Assembly: GCF_022965805.1 (NCBI RefSeq)
Contig: NC_133103.1
Coordinates: 46,332,047 to 46,396,046 of the forward strand
Origin: Primulina eburnea
Taxonomy: Eukaryota; Streptophyta; Magnoliopsida; Lamiales; Gesneriaceae
Reading direction: 5' to 3'
Length of the DNA stretch: 64,000 nt
Below are positions 20,084 to 31,292 of the stretch, piece after piece (position 1 is the first letter of the stretch; each line of letters opens with the position of its first letter). A program made the translations under genes and the position numbers. Below the pieces are notes generated by a model, which made no database searches, had not been told where the DNA came from, and worked only from the letters and a program-made list of their open reading frames with translations.

Positions 20084-22490
20084 ATGATCAACGAGGTAAA
20101 TAACAAAGTTACTCTGAAGATAGAGTATATTCCAGTTAGTCAGGAATTTCCAGACGTCTTCCCTGAAGAATTGCCTGGCACGATTCTTGACCGTGAAGTG
20201 GAGTTTGAGATCAACTTGATCCCTGGGGCTACACTAATCTCGAAGGCACCATACCAAATGGTCCCAACAGAGTTAAAGGAACTAAAGGATCAACTCCAAG
20301 AGTTGTTGGATAAGAAGCAGATTCGACCCAGTGCATCTCCGTGGGGAGCCCCTGTATTATTCGTGAAAAATAAAGACGGGAGTATGAGGATATGTATCGA
20401 CTATAGATAGTTGAACAAGATTACAATTAAGAATAAATACCCTCTCCCGAGGATAGATGACTTTTTCAATCAATTGAAAGGAGCTAAGGTCTTTTCAAAA
20501 CTCGATCTGAGGTCCGGATACCATCAACTGAAGGTCAAAATGGAAGATATCCCTAAAACAGCCTTCAAGACAAGATACGACCATTACGAGTTTAAGGTAA
20601 TGCCGTTTGGACTGACCAATTCCCCAGCAATATTCATGGACCTCATGAATAGAGTCTTTAAACCATACCTCGATATATTCGCGGTCGTATTCATAGACGA
20701 CATTCTTGTGTCCTCACAAAGTAAGGAAGATTATGAGGAACATCTTCGCCTCACTCTAGAAACACTAAGAGAAAAAGAACTGTATGCCAAATTTAAGAAA
20801 TGTGAAGTTTGGCTAACAAGTGTCACCTTCTTGGGACACATAATCTATGAATTAGGTGTTTCAGCGGACCCCAAGAAAGTAGAGCCAATTGAGGACTGCC
20901 TCGACCTAAATCAGTAACTGAGATTCGAAGCTTTCTGGGTTTAGCTGGATATTATAGGAAATTTGTTGAAGGATTTTCTTCAATAGCCATACCCCTCACC
21001 AAACTCACACAGAAAAACTCTAGATTCATTTGGAGCGAAGAATGCGAGAAGAGTTTTCAGATTCTTAAAAGAAAACTTGAATCTACACCAGTGCTAGTAC
21101 TTCCCGAAGATAGAAAGAACTTCACGATATATAGTGATGCATCAAATGGAGGATTAGGGTGTGTGCTTATGCAGGAAGGTCAGGTAATTGCCTACGCATC
21201 AAGACAATTAAAATCGTATGAGAAAAATTATCCAACTCACGATCTTGAGTTAGCAGCCATCGTATTTGCACTAAAATTATGGAGACATTATCTATATGGT
21301 GCTAAATGCAAGAAGGACGTAGCTGACTCTGTCGCTAAATGCCAAATTTGTCAACAGGTCAAAGTCGAACATCAACGACCTCGAGGACTCCCACAACCAC
21401 TAGAGATCCCAACATGGAAGTGGGAGCTATTTCCATGGACTTTGTGGAAGGATTACCAAAGTCAAGAAAAAACCATGATTGGATCTGGGTTATCATCGAC
21501 CGAATAACCAAATCAGCACAATTTTTAACGATCCAAATTAAATACAACCTAGATAAACTAGCCACCCTGTACATGGACAACATAGTAAGATTACATGGAG
21601 TTTCAGCAAGTATACTATCCAATAGGGATCCAAGTTTTGTGTCTCGATTTTGGAAAAGTTTTCAAGAAGCCATGGGAACCAAAGTCACCCTCAGCACGGC
21701 CTATCACCCGCAAACAAATGGCCGAAAGAACTATTCAAACCTTAGAGGACATGTTAAGGGCCTGTGCTCTAGGTTTCAAAGGAAATTGGAGTGAGCATCT
21801 ACCTCTAATAGAGTTCATATACAATAACAGTTACCACAGTAGCATAGAGATGGCTCCTTATTAAGCGTTGTATGGAAGAAAATGTAGATCGCCCATGTAT
21901 TGGGACAAAATCGGGGAGAAAGCCATCACCGGCCTGAACTAGTACAAATTACGGTTGAGAAGGTAGCTATCATCAGGGAGAAACTCAAAGCGGCCTAGGA
22001 CCGACAAAAGAGCTGTGCTGACTTGAAGAGAAGGCCGTTGGAATTTGAATTCGGAGAGAAGACCTATGTCAAGGTTTCACCTATGAAGAGAGTGGTCCGC
22101 TTCAGCAAATCAAGAAAATTGAACCCAAGAAACGTCGGACCCTTCGAAATTCTGGACAGAATCGGAACCCTAGCTTATTGGCTAGCCTTGTCGCCTGACA
22201 TGTCAAGAATCCATAACGTCTTCCACGTTTCACAACTAAGAAGATACATTCCCAACTCGAGTCATATTTTTGAGGTTGCACCACTGCTACTCGATGGCAA
22301 CCTGAATGAAGAATTGAAATATGAAGAAGTTAATACCGTATAGTGGACAAAGAATGAGTGCTACATCACCGCACGATCCATACGTTAAAATAAAATGGTC
22401 TAATCATACCGAAAGAGAAGCTACTTGGGACCTTGAAGAAATAATGCATAGACATCATCCCTACCCTTTCAAAGACCAAGATAATTCAAG
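20084..22490 (+). pseudogene. Element B pol remnant with internal deletion
   Basis: Starts in the linker with [11 protein letters not shown], then [52 protein letters not shown] and the FIDDILV catalytic block. RNase H shows [15 protein letters not shown] and [21 protein letters not shown], then at about 21300 jumps straight to the end of the integrase zinc finger ([14 protein letters not shown]). The rest of RNase H and the start of integrase are deleted, roughly 250 codons compared with relatives. Integrase continues with [21 protein letters not shown] and YHPQTNG, then the C-terminal GPFEILDRIG block. Breaks: TAG 20408-20410, a frameshift near 20905, one near 21420, one near 21720, and stops near 21862 and 22000. 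Confidence 0.82.
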
Positions 22491-22512
22491 TTTCAAGGAC
22501 GAAACTTTAAAC

Positions 22513-22525
22513 AAGGAGGGAAGGA
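22513..22525 (+). other. Polypurine tract of element B
   Basis: AAGGAGGGAAGGA lies directly before the LTR start TGTGAAGACCC, after the usual CAAGGACGAAAC text. Confidence 0.8.
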
Positions 22526-22630
22526 TGTGAAGACCCAAAATTTTACTATACAATGAGAAAAACTACCAAGTTGATTTTTGTTTTGCATTGAAGATGAATT
22601 ATGGCATGGAAGAGAATAAATTACATGCAA

Positions 22631-22892
22631 CCTTTGGCATGGAGGGAGAAGACCTAAAGTCACATTGGTGATTAATGCCATAAACCTTTTGTATCACATT
22701 GGTGATTAATTCCATAAACCTTTGGTATGGAGGGGGAATGCCTAAAGTCACATTGGTTATTAATGTCATAAATCATCACCAATGCCATAAACCTTTGGTA
22801 TGGAGGGGGAATGTCAAAAGTTACATTGGTTATTAATGCTATAAACCATGCAACCTTTGGTATGGAGGGAGAAGGCCTAAAGTCACATTGGT
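22631..22892. repeat. About 70-bp tandem array in 3' LTR of B
   Basis: Roughly four degenerate copies of a unit containing CCTTTGGTATGGAGGGGGAA, CTAAAGTCACATTGG and TTATTAATGCCATAAA. The 5' LTR is truncated just after this point, so its presence there cannot be checked. Confidence 0.75.
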
Positions 22893-23431
22893 GCCTATAA
22901 ATATTGGCAAAAGAATGAGTGAATTCACACCAAAAAAACATCAAAAGTTTTCTCCAAAAGTTGCAATTTTCGAGTACCAAAAATTCTGCCCAATTGCAGA
23001 AAGTTTTTCTCATTGTTTTACACGTTCAAATCCGATCTCCACTGTTCAGAATTTACGTACACGTGTTTGGAGCAACATATCCATAATTCAGATCGATCCA
23101 ACGGTTCAATTAGGCGCAAAAATTTTTGCAAGATGACTGGTTTTTCAGTGTCAAGCTCTAAGTTGTTCATTACAAGATTTTTGGAACAATCTTTCAGGTA
23201 AGTGGGTTTATAAGTTTTAAAGATTACGTATGATTTAAAATTCAATCATCTACTGCGTTATGTGAATAAGTGTGGATTTCGAAAATCACTAAGTTACTTC
23301 AAATCGTTTCGTTTCGTTCCGTCAGTTTGTTCGTTTATGCTTCTCCGTTTCGTTTTATGTTGGTGTCATTCTGTTCGAACCAATTTGTCTCAGAATAATA
23401 AGTTATTTGTTTGAATCTGATAATTGTGCAT

Positions 23432-23561
23432 CGGGAAAGCCTGCTAGGGAAAAGGCCCCAGAGGGAGCCTGTCTATGGGAGAAGGCCCCAAAGAGAGCCC
23501 GAATGCGGGAAAAGCCCCCAGATAGAGCCTATTTACAGGAGAAGGCCCCATAGGGAGCCCA
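23432..23561. repeat. GGGAGCC tandem repeat, 3' LTR of B
   Basis: Counterpart of 6638-6770; four units, two of them with the core mutated (AGAGAGCC, ATAGAGCC). Confidence 0.8.
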
Positions 23562-24121
23562 AGATCAAGGGTAGCTCATTATCATTATAATATGTTTGTC
23601 TGATAATTTCTGTTCTGAATGTTCTGATTGTTCTAAATCTGATTTCTGTTCATCCAACTCCGAAACTCTGATTTTTTCAATGATTAACTTATGTTCATCC
23701 AACTCTGATATACTATGTTATGTAAAAGAGGAAGGTTTTAAAAGTATTATGTATCAAATGTTTTCTGGTATTCGATCGGCCCTACTTCCTGAGGGTTTCC
23801 CAAAATTCTCACCCTCCTTACGTCCCTCTCAAGATGAGAATGAAGAACAGGTAGAACAAAAGGAGCATGAGCAGTTCTGGGGCTGGTAAAGAATTATAAT
23901 GAAGTAATTCAAGTTCTGGATATTCAAGTCAATTAGTGTTCATTTGTCTTTCTTAGTAATGTTTGTACTTTTCGCTTCCGCAACCTCTGTATTTTTCTTC
24001 ATTTGTAAAGACAATGGGAAATTTATGAAATAGACTGGTATTTGGCTATTTGCTACGAGGCTTATTGGTATTTGATTAACAATTCCGGATGTCACTGACG
24101 CCGCGGTCTCGAGGCGTGACA

Positions 24122-24239
24122 CCTTGACCACAGGATCTCCAGATATGTGATGCTCCCACTTATAAGATGACAGCTAAACAAAATATGATCTCAATGAAGA
24201 GTCAAGTATTTCAAGTCCATGGTTATCACATGCAGATCT
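24122..24239 (-). pseudogene. Host gene-like fragment, left part of copy 1
   Basis: From CACAGGATCTCCAGATATG to GCAGATCT this matches 51270-51385 closely. It is the part of copy 1 stranded to the left of solo LTR D; copy 1 resumes at 50199. Confidence 0.8.
24235..24239. repeat. Target site duplication of D, left copy (GATCT)
   Basis: GATCT before the LTR matches GATCT at 50199-50203. The unoccupied site is visible in copy 2 as GCAGATCTGCATATGG near 51380. Confidence 0.88.
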
Positions 24240-25011
24240 TGAAACGTCTGCTACTCATTTTCTTAAAACGTGCTAAATTTTTTTTTCTCCTTAATCTCCA
24301 TAATTAAAAATATACATATATATAAATACTTTAAAATATCTTGTCACCATTTTTAGAATAAACATCCAACTGCCATTTAAAAATCCAAAAGAAATTATTT
24401 TAAAGCATAAAATCGTCAAACATTTTACTAACCTAAAAACATTATTTGAAAAGTATAGAACATACTATAGTCTCTCAAAAATCTCTCATAACATAAATAA
24501 AAGACGTAAAAATATCTTTAGCATTACTTAAAATCATAAATCATAAACTAGTGCGAAAATTAGCGTCGGTCCTCGAGTCATGTGCACCTTCAGTCCAACA
24601 AAGTCAACCATCAAGACCTCCATAACATTAACATCATAATCACCTGCATCAATCACACCTAGTGAGTCTAAAGACTCAACACATCATAATCTTGATAACA
24701 AGTATTACATATACAAATCGCATGCAACAGTGAAAAATACTTGTACTTAAATTAACCTTTTCATGAAGATGCTTAAACTTTAAACATAACCATTTTCGTA
24801 AATATTTTCATGATGCATGAACTTTAAACAAAACATTTTCATAATGATGCATCAACTTTAAACATAAACATTTTCATAAATTTCTCATAAACGTTTTCGT
24901 AGCCCATTTCATATTATCCTCATCATATTCATATGAATATGAATAACATATACCTCAACATTTTCCTTTCCTCATTTCATAATATAAATCCTTGTATCAT
25001 GATCATAAACA

Positions 25012-25040
25012 TTTTTCCTTTTCCTTTTTCCTTTTCCTTT
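25012..25040. repeat. Low-complexity CTTTTCC tract in D
   Basis: Short pyrimidine repeat TTTTCCTTTTCCTTTTTCC-like within solo LTR D. Confidence 0.7.
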
Positions 25041-25463
25041 GTTGAATTCAGATCGTTAATTATGACTTTCCTCAATCCTCAAAAGTCGATGAATCCATCT
25101 ACATGAAACCACAGTACTGGGCAGCGGGGACATCAGCGACATAAGATCGTCAACTGAGCCTTGGCCTATCCTCAATCATATCCTCATTTGTCACAATTAC
25201 TTCACTTCCTTCAACGTTTTTCATTTTCACCACTTTATAAAAATCATTCATTTAATAACCTTTTCCTCTTAAAAACAAGCATGCAACATTTCTTTTAACG
25301 TTATCGTTCCCTCATAAAAATCCATAAACATTTTAAAAGAAATATTTCAACATATAAAAATCGATAAATCTTTTAACTGTACATTTCAACATCATAAACA
25401 TTTAAAATATGCATTTAAATCATAAATATTTAAAATAAACATTTTAACATATTAAATCATACC

Positions 25464-25468
25464 CTTAT
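25464..25468. repeat. Target site duplication of C, left copy (CTTAT)
   Basis: Matches CTTAT at 37922-37926. Confidence 0.8.
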
Positions 25469-26987
25469 TGTGGAGACCCGGACGCTAATTCATGTCTTAA
25501 TCATTATTAATGTCAAATATAACAATTAAGAAAAGTGGGACTAAATATTTTTTTTAAATATGAATGCGGAAACGTAATGTGATCTATTTAATATGCATGT
25601 CAGTATCAAAGTACAATTCATGTACTACATGTCTCTATCTCAAATAGGTTCAACCTCTATACATCAAATGTTGAATCCTATTTTGCTTCTGGGCCCGGAT
25701 CTCCACGCTAACTATAATCTCTCATCCTCCTCCTGATCCTGATTTTGTCCCACCTGTTGTCATGCACACACACAAAGAAGACAACAACCGGATAACTCCA
25801 GTGAGAATTATATTCCCAGTATAAACCATGTATACATGCATTTCATATAAACAGCTATAAAAGCATGAAGCAGATATCCATAACGTGTATCACATTCTGA
25901 AACATGAATCAATCTCAAACTGTAAATCACACTATGAACATGTATCATAATCAGAAAACATGAATCAATATCAAGTGATAAATCACCCTCTGTGACTTTG
26001 GGACTCTGACTCGACTTATTCGTAATCTAGGGATCCTGATCTGAATAAGAACGCAACATTCTTCCATCTACTTTACCACAGCTAGATGGTGATACGTTCT
26101 TAGTCCCAGACTTTGGCTGTCTATATCAAAGATCTGTAATAGGAGTTGGTCTTCTCCTCAGTCTATTGATATATATCCAAAAGTCCAGTGATTTGGCGGT
26201 TCTGCCAAAGTCTAGGCGAATCTGCCCAACTCTAACTCATGCTTTGCTATAGAACAATAGACTAAGCATATCAATATAAAGAATTGCAAATATCAATGTA
26301 ATAATCATTCAGTATATGATTTTGGGAAACTCAAGTCAAATCTAACTTGAGTTGTGCAATCCCGAATCAACATTGATTTATACATTTCTTTTCTCGATCT
26401 GACGAAGTTGAAGTCTCGAATTCCACTCTGTCCATATTCAATTTGGTAACGACAATATCAAATATACTGTGTCAATATACAACTCAATTCAAGACCTGTT
26501 CTGATCAATACTCAAATCAAGACATAATCTAATCAATGTCGAATCAATATACAATCTAATCCATATCAACGATATCACGATACGATCGCAATCACTACTG
26601 AATCTGATCAATATCAATCTACTGATGTTTTGACGGTATAACAATACAGTATCAATAACCCCGTCAATCTCAACATCACATATATAATACCACCACTCAT
26701 AATCGATATCCATACGAATCATAATCTTCAATAATAACATATCATAATATCAAATCTGTACAATCTCAGTTATATCACTTCAGAAAATCATAACAATTGC
26801 ATAACTAGTCTGTTCTTCGATTTGACTTCAATTATTTACTGATTAGTGTACTCAAAACACAATATATCAGTCAAATCATAATTCCCCCAATATTATAATT
26901 TCAAACGATATCAGAACTCAATAAAACTTGCGTCTTGTTGTAGTTGTCATCGCTAGGAACTCGGTACTGAAGTCGGATTCAAAACCT
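25469..26987 (-). repeat. 3' LTR of element C (shortened)
   Basis: Plus strand starts TGTGGAGACCCGG. Homology with 36069-37598 stops at GATTCAAAAC. The outer 320-330 bp of the LTR, including the GC-rich block of the other copy, and the PPT are absent. Confidence 0.82.
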
Positions 26988-29277
26988 GACGGACGGATCA
27001 TTCACAATTCACAATTCTTCCCTACAAAAGGCGTAAAGATTTGAAGCATCTTCGAATCCGACTTCATAATAAGGAAGAAATGTATAACGGAAGTTAATCA
27101 TAAAACTCACCGCAATAAAACAATTTTGAAATCTTTGTCTTATATTAGATTCCGTTTCTCAGGTAATTTCTTCGATACCATAATAACTTCACTGAACCTT
27201 CATAAACGAACTAGTCTTCGTTTTGAACAGCTTTTCTTCACAATCGGGGATCGAGATCGGATTCTCGAGTTAACTCAGTATTCCATCTAACTCGGCCTCG
27301 TCTGGCTGAATAATATATGAGGCATCGGAGATATACTCCCGCCAAAAAAAAGATACATGAAACACATCATGTATACAGATAGAAAAGGCGATAATGTAGG
27401 TCCATAGATACAATCTTTTATCTTCTCATAATAATTCGGTGTCTTGTCTAGTACTATCTTGTCTGACTTCTCGAAAATATTATACGGATCGATATATAAG
27501 TTGGGGACAACTTCCTTTTCTTGTCAAATCTGACCACACTTCTGAAAATAGAAATCTTCAAGAATATTCATTTTTATGTCTCAAACACCACTAGTCGTCG
27601 TCTGACGTTGGCATATTTGGCCTGTCTGTCCTGAGCTGTCTTCATTCTCTTCTGAATCAGCTTTACTTTATCTGTCATACCTCTGATCATATCAAGTCTA
27701 ATATCAGAAATCTCAGAGATATCATCTCAATACAGAGAGAATCTGCACTTCTTACTGCACAACGCCTCAAACGGTATTATTTCTATACTCGTTTGATAGC
27801 TGTTGTGGTACGAAAACTCACAACATGACAATGAATCCTGCCAACTAGTGCTAAAATCAAGTACTATCACTCTAAGCATATCCTCCAGTGTCTGGATAAT
27901 CCACTCTGACTATCCGTCAGTCTGTGGATGATATGCGGTACTCAGGTATAAACTCATACCTAGAGCCTGCTGCAACTCTGCCCCAAAGTGCGAAGTAACC
28001 GAAGATTACGGTCTGAAACAATCGACTTTGGCACTCCGTGCAATCTGGCCGCTGTCTGAAATAAATCTCTGCCATCTAGTCGTATCTATACATCATCCTG
28101 TACAAATAAAACTTGCGGATTCGGTCAATCTGTCCATCACGACCCAATCACATCACAACCTTGGGAAGATTTCGGTAGCTTCGTCACAAAATCCATGGAA
28201 ATGTGCTCTCATTCCCATACAGGGACAAACAAGCTCTACAATAATTCCCCGGGTTTCTATCTTTCTGTCTTTACCTGCTGGCACATCAGACATTTCGATA
28301 CAAATTCTGTAATATCTGATTTCATCTGTTTTTCTCAAAACCTTCTTTTCAAATCACTGTACATTTTTCTGCCATCAGGACAATTACGGAATCGACTACT
28401 GTACACTTCTGACAATTTCTGTCGTTTCGAAGCTGAAATATTCAGCACAATAAGACGGTTACTCTCATATAACACTCTGTTACAAACCTGATATTCTGAT
28501 CGATGCCCTGCTCTGATCATCGAAATCGAGTTCTGAACATTCTGATCAACTTTCTGAGCTGCTTTAATTTTCAAAATTAGTTCTGGTTCGGACTATATAA
28601 CATATATTCTCCACTATCTACTATATGTTTCAAACACGGATTCAGAACAACAGCACTATTCAATCAGATTCGAAACATCACTCATCGATACTGATTTGCT
28701 AAACTCATAAAACTGTAATTTCTGATAATGCTATCGGTATCAGCCCACTGATTACGCCTTCATCTGTGATAAAATCAACTGGTATACTATCTTCGGATCT
28801 AACATGTTCCGAATACAATATGTCTCGGCCCAGATTCACATCTCAACAATTTCTGGCATTCATTCAATGCCGGAATCTATCTTTATGACTGGAATCAATT
28901 CTGACATCTCATCTAAGAACACATCAGCAATTTCATACACCATTGGCAAATCAGCCCATGAGAGGCTTGATTTCAGTATGTCAACTGAATACATAAGGAA
29001 TCCCTCCGTTTCTTTCTATAATAATCGAGTCCTCAACATCGTTCATATCCGAGGAATTCTAAATCTAGAATTCTTACCGTAATTTCCATTCATCACTCAT
29101 ATCTATCTGAATTTTTCAATCTTCTGGAAAATCCACGGTAGCTTTGTACTTGGTCAACATATCAGTACCGATCAAAAAATCGAAATCGGACAACCCAAGT
29201 ACAATATAATCTAACTCAATCTCATATCTGTCATATTGTAGCATACAAGATCCAACAAATGTCACTGATACAAAACC
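26988..29277 (-). pseudogene. Element C pol remnant: protease end, integrase, chromodomain (RT absent)
   Basis: Read on the minus strand. 29277-29100 gives the end of an aspartic protease domain with DYIVLGLSDFDFLIGTDML and KYKATVDF. 29060-28880 is the decayed linker before RT. RT is missing. 28600-28330 gives integrase start sequence (AGHRSEYQVCNRVLY, CPDGRKMYSDLKRRF). 27660-27590 has the RMKTAQDRQAKYANVRRR block of the integrase C-terminus. 27330-27090 has a decayed chromodomain-like end (IQPDEAELD, YYGIEEIT, ETESNIRQRF). Many stops and frameshifts. The plus-strand short ORFs in this stretch are shadows. Confidence 0.7.
29273..29277. repeat. Target site duplication of F, left copy (AAACC)
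   Basis: Matches AAACC at 34552-34556. The site lies in the protease coding region of element C. Confidence 0.88.
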
Positions 29278-30146
29278 TGATGTGATCATGGAAGCGTTGC
29301 ATGGGTCTATGATGTATCAAGGAAGGCTTAAGTGCAAGGAGCAATGTTCCAAAGGGTTCGTGATGCATGGGAGTACGTCGGGAGGCCAAAGGAATATCAT
29401 TCAAGCATTGTTGGAAACGGCCGAGGCTACACGGACCTCTACACGGACCTGCACACGGGGTCCGCGCCCTTTACATCCGAGAATGAAGAATTCCAGTGCC
29501 TACATGGACCCAAGCACGGACCAGTACACGGGGTCCGTGTCCTATGATATTTGCGAAGACAGTGTCTACACGGACCCGTACACGGAGGTGGGCACGGGGT
29601 CCGTGTCCCTTGTTTCCAGCTGAGTTTTATTTCCCGAGTGTACACGGACCCGGACACGGAGGGCTACACGGGGTCCGTGTCTGAGACGGCTTGGCAAGAA
29701 AATTTCCTTTTCTAGTGTTTTAATTATTTTGGATTCTAGATTTTGATATCTTTTATTTATATAAAACATGTTGGACGAGATTTGACACACAATACACATT
29801 ATTATTGATTGAATATCAAACTTTTGAGATTTCTCTCTCAAGCTTTCAAGGCTTTTTGCTTTGTTATTCAAAAATCGAACTTATCAAAGTTTTTAACTTT
29901 GTGGCGTTTGTCGATCGTGCTTGTGCGAATTGTCTTAGACTCGTTCTTTGAAGGTTCGTTCTAGTTTTCGATTGTTTATTTTCATGATTATTTGTTGCTA
30001 AACTTTCATAGTTTAGAGGTGAAAATCACAACACACACACTTGATTCAAAAGATCGGGACAACAACGATTCTTTGTCCGTTACTGAATTGAGGGCGCGAT
30101 TCGATTTTAATCGTGTTTGCTATTCTTCGTACAAAGATTCACATCA
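29278..30146 (+). repeat. 5' LTR of element F
   Basis: TGATGTGATCATGG...GATTCACATCA. Carries the CACGGACC minisatellite (29428-29680). The ORFs over the minisatellite on both strands are repeat translation, not genes. Confidence 0.92.
29428..29680. repeat. CACGGACC/GGTCCGTG minisatellite, 5' LTR of F
   Basis: Four units about 70 bp apart. Each starts TACACGGACC and ends CACGGGGTCCGTGTC or close to it, so each unit can fold on itself through ACACGGACC / GGTCCGTGT. CCCTTGTTTCC follows the third unit, as in LTR A. Confidence 0.85.
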
Positions 30147-30148
30147 TT

Positions 30149-30160
30149 TGGTATCAAAGC
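30149..30160 (+). other. Primer binding site of element F
   Basis: TGGTATCAAAGC two bases after the LTR end; Met-tRNA type, with A where the usual PBS has G. Confidence 0.85.
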
Positions 30161-30744
30161 ATAGGTTCATTGAAAATAAAGTTATCTTGTTAAATTTCAG
30201 ATCTGTGTTATTTCTTCAATCGTTTTCAGGTATGTTTCGTTCTATCATTATTCAATTTTCGTTAAACAGTGTTTCTCGAAAATTAGGTCAATTTTCTTCA
30301 TTTTTTTGGGATTTTCGAGTTGTACTCAGCCTAAAAAAAAAGAGTACAAAATTTCGAAAATTTGCCTACACAATTGTTTTGGTATTTTGTTCTATTCCGT
30401 TTATTTGGTCATAGTTAATAGTCTGTCATAGTAAAAAAAAAAATAGTTATCTTCAAATTTCTTGTCTACGCAGTCCAAGTGAGTCGATCACATTTGTTCA
30501 CAAGTTAAAACTTGATCGTTTGATGTACCCAAATACAAAGTTTGAGCACTTCTACGAGAGCCTTCAAAATTCGAGTGATACACTTGAGTGCGAGTGACTT
30601 TTCTTTGGAGTGAACGGTGAGTATTTGTTGTGAGCAAACAAAATCAGAGAGACGAGTGAATTTCTTTAGAGTGACCGTGAGCATTTGGGTGAGGATTATT
30701 TTATTTCTACTAACCTTTTCTTGCAGGTACAAATTTGAAATTAA
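30161..30744 (+). other. Leader of element F
   Basis: AT-rich non-coding leader between the PBS and gag with an A-run near 30430 and a loosely repeated GAGTGA motif (30600-30690). An ORF-like stretch up to 30414 starts inside the LTR and has no support. Confidence 0.55.
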
Positions 30745-31292
30745 ATGGAGAGGGAGGTAGGAGATAGTTCAAATCCGGGGTTATCTAAGGTCCAAATGGA
30801 GGCGTTGTCTGGACATTTTTCTAGGATGATAAAGATTGAGATGGAGTCATTAAATGAGCGATTGGATAGGATTGAAGTGAGTACTAGTGGGGGTAAACCT
30901 AAAGTTAGAGACTTGGGTAGAGGCGAAGATGAGGAATATGATTTTGGGGGAGAAGAGGAGAGTCAAAATGAAAATTGGGGCAGGAATTGAAGAGGTCGAG
31001 GAGTTGGTAGAGGAAGAGGAGAAGCTATGAGGGGTAGATTTAATGATGGGCATAGGGAAGATGGGAATATGGGTAGCATTAAGATGAAAATTCCATCTTT
31101 CCATGGCAAATCCGACCCGGAAGCGTACTTAGAATAGGAAAAGAGGGTAGAATTTGTTTTTGAATGTCACCACTACTCCGAGCAAAAGAAGGTTAGGTTA
31201 GCGATTGTGGAATTCTTAGATTATGCTCTTATTTGGTGAGATCAATTAGTGACCACTAGTATGAGGTACAATGAGAGGCCCATTGAGTCTTG
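30745..31292 (+). pseudogene. Element F gag, broken N-terminal part
   Basis: Starts MEREVGDSSNPGLSKVQ with a helical N-terminus and an acidic stretch, then a basic RG-rich stretch and the start of the capsid domain (IPSFHGKSDPEAYLE, KRVEFVFECH). Three stops interrupt the same frame: TGA 30988-30990, TAG 31135-31137 and TGA 31237-31239. Each falls where related Gags have Trp. A 1-base deletion near 31292 then moves the reading into the frame of the next ORF. Confidence 0.8.

Larger units (their letters stand above)
6103..24121 (+). mobile_element. Element B: Ty3/gypsy chromovirus, interrupted by copia element G
   Basis: Parts in order: truncated 5' LTR (6103-7107), PBS (7114-7125), leader to 7274, element G, then the remaining internal region (18499-22525) and the 3' LTR (22526-24121). 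The internal region has a coiled-coil ORF remnant in the gag position, a long AT-rich spacer, and a broken pol with an internal deletion. No capsid, zinc knuckle or protease is visible, so this copy was non-autonomous before it decayed. Pol resembles the chromovirus of element A but is clearly a different family. Confidence 0.8.
22526..24121 (+). repeat. 3' LTR of element B
   Basis: 1596 bp, TGTGAAGACC...GGCGTGACA. It pairs with the truncated 5' LTR. It carries a tandem array (22631-22892) and the GGGAGCC repeat (23432-23561). The flank at 24122 is host gene-like sequence. Confidence 0.85.

Noticed and set aside
23596..23889. 97-codon ORF in the 3' LTR of B
   Set aside because: LTR sequence absent from the 5' copy; no protein-like composition after the first residues.
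26489..26740. 83-codon minus-strand ORF in the 3' LTR of C
   Set aside because: AT-rich LTR sequence rich in ATC/GAT words; not conserved as an open frame in the 5' LTR.
29282..29684. Several overlapping ORFs on both strands (also 33843-34088)
   Set aside because: They translate the CACGGACC minisatellite in the LTRs of F; threonine/arginine-rich repeat peptides with no other support.
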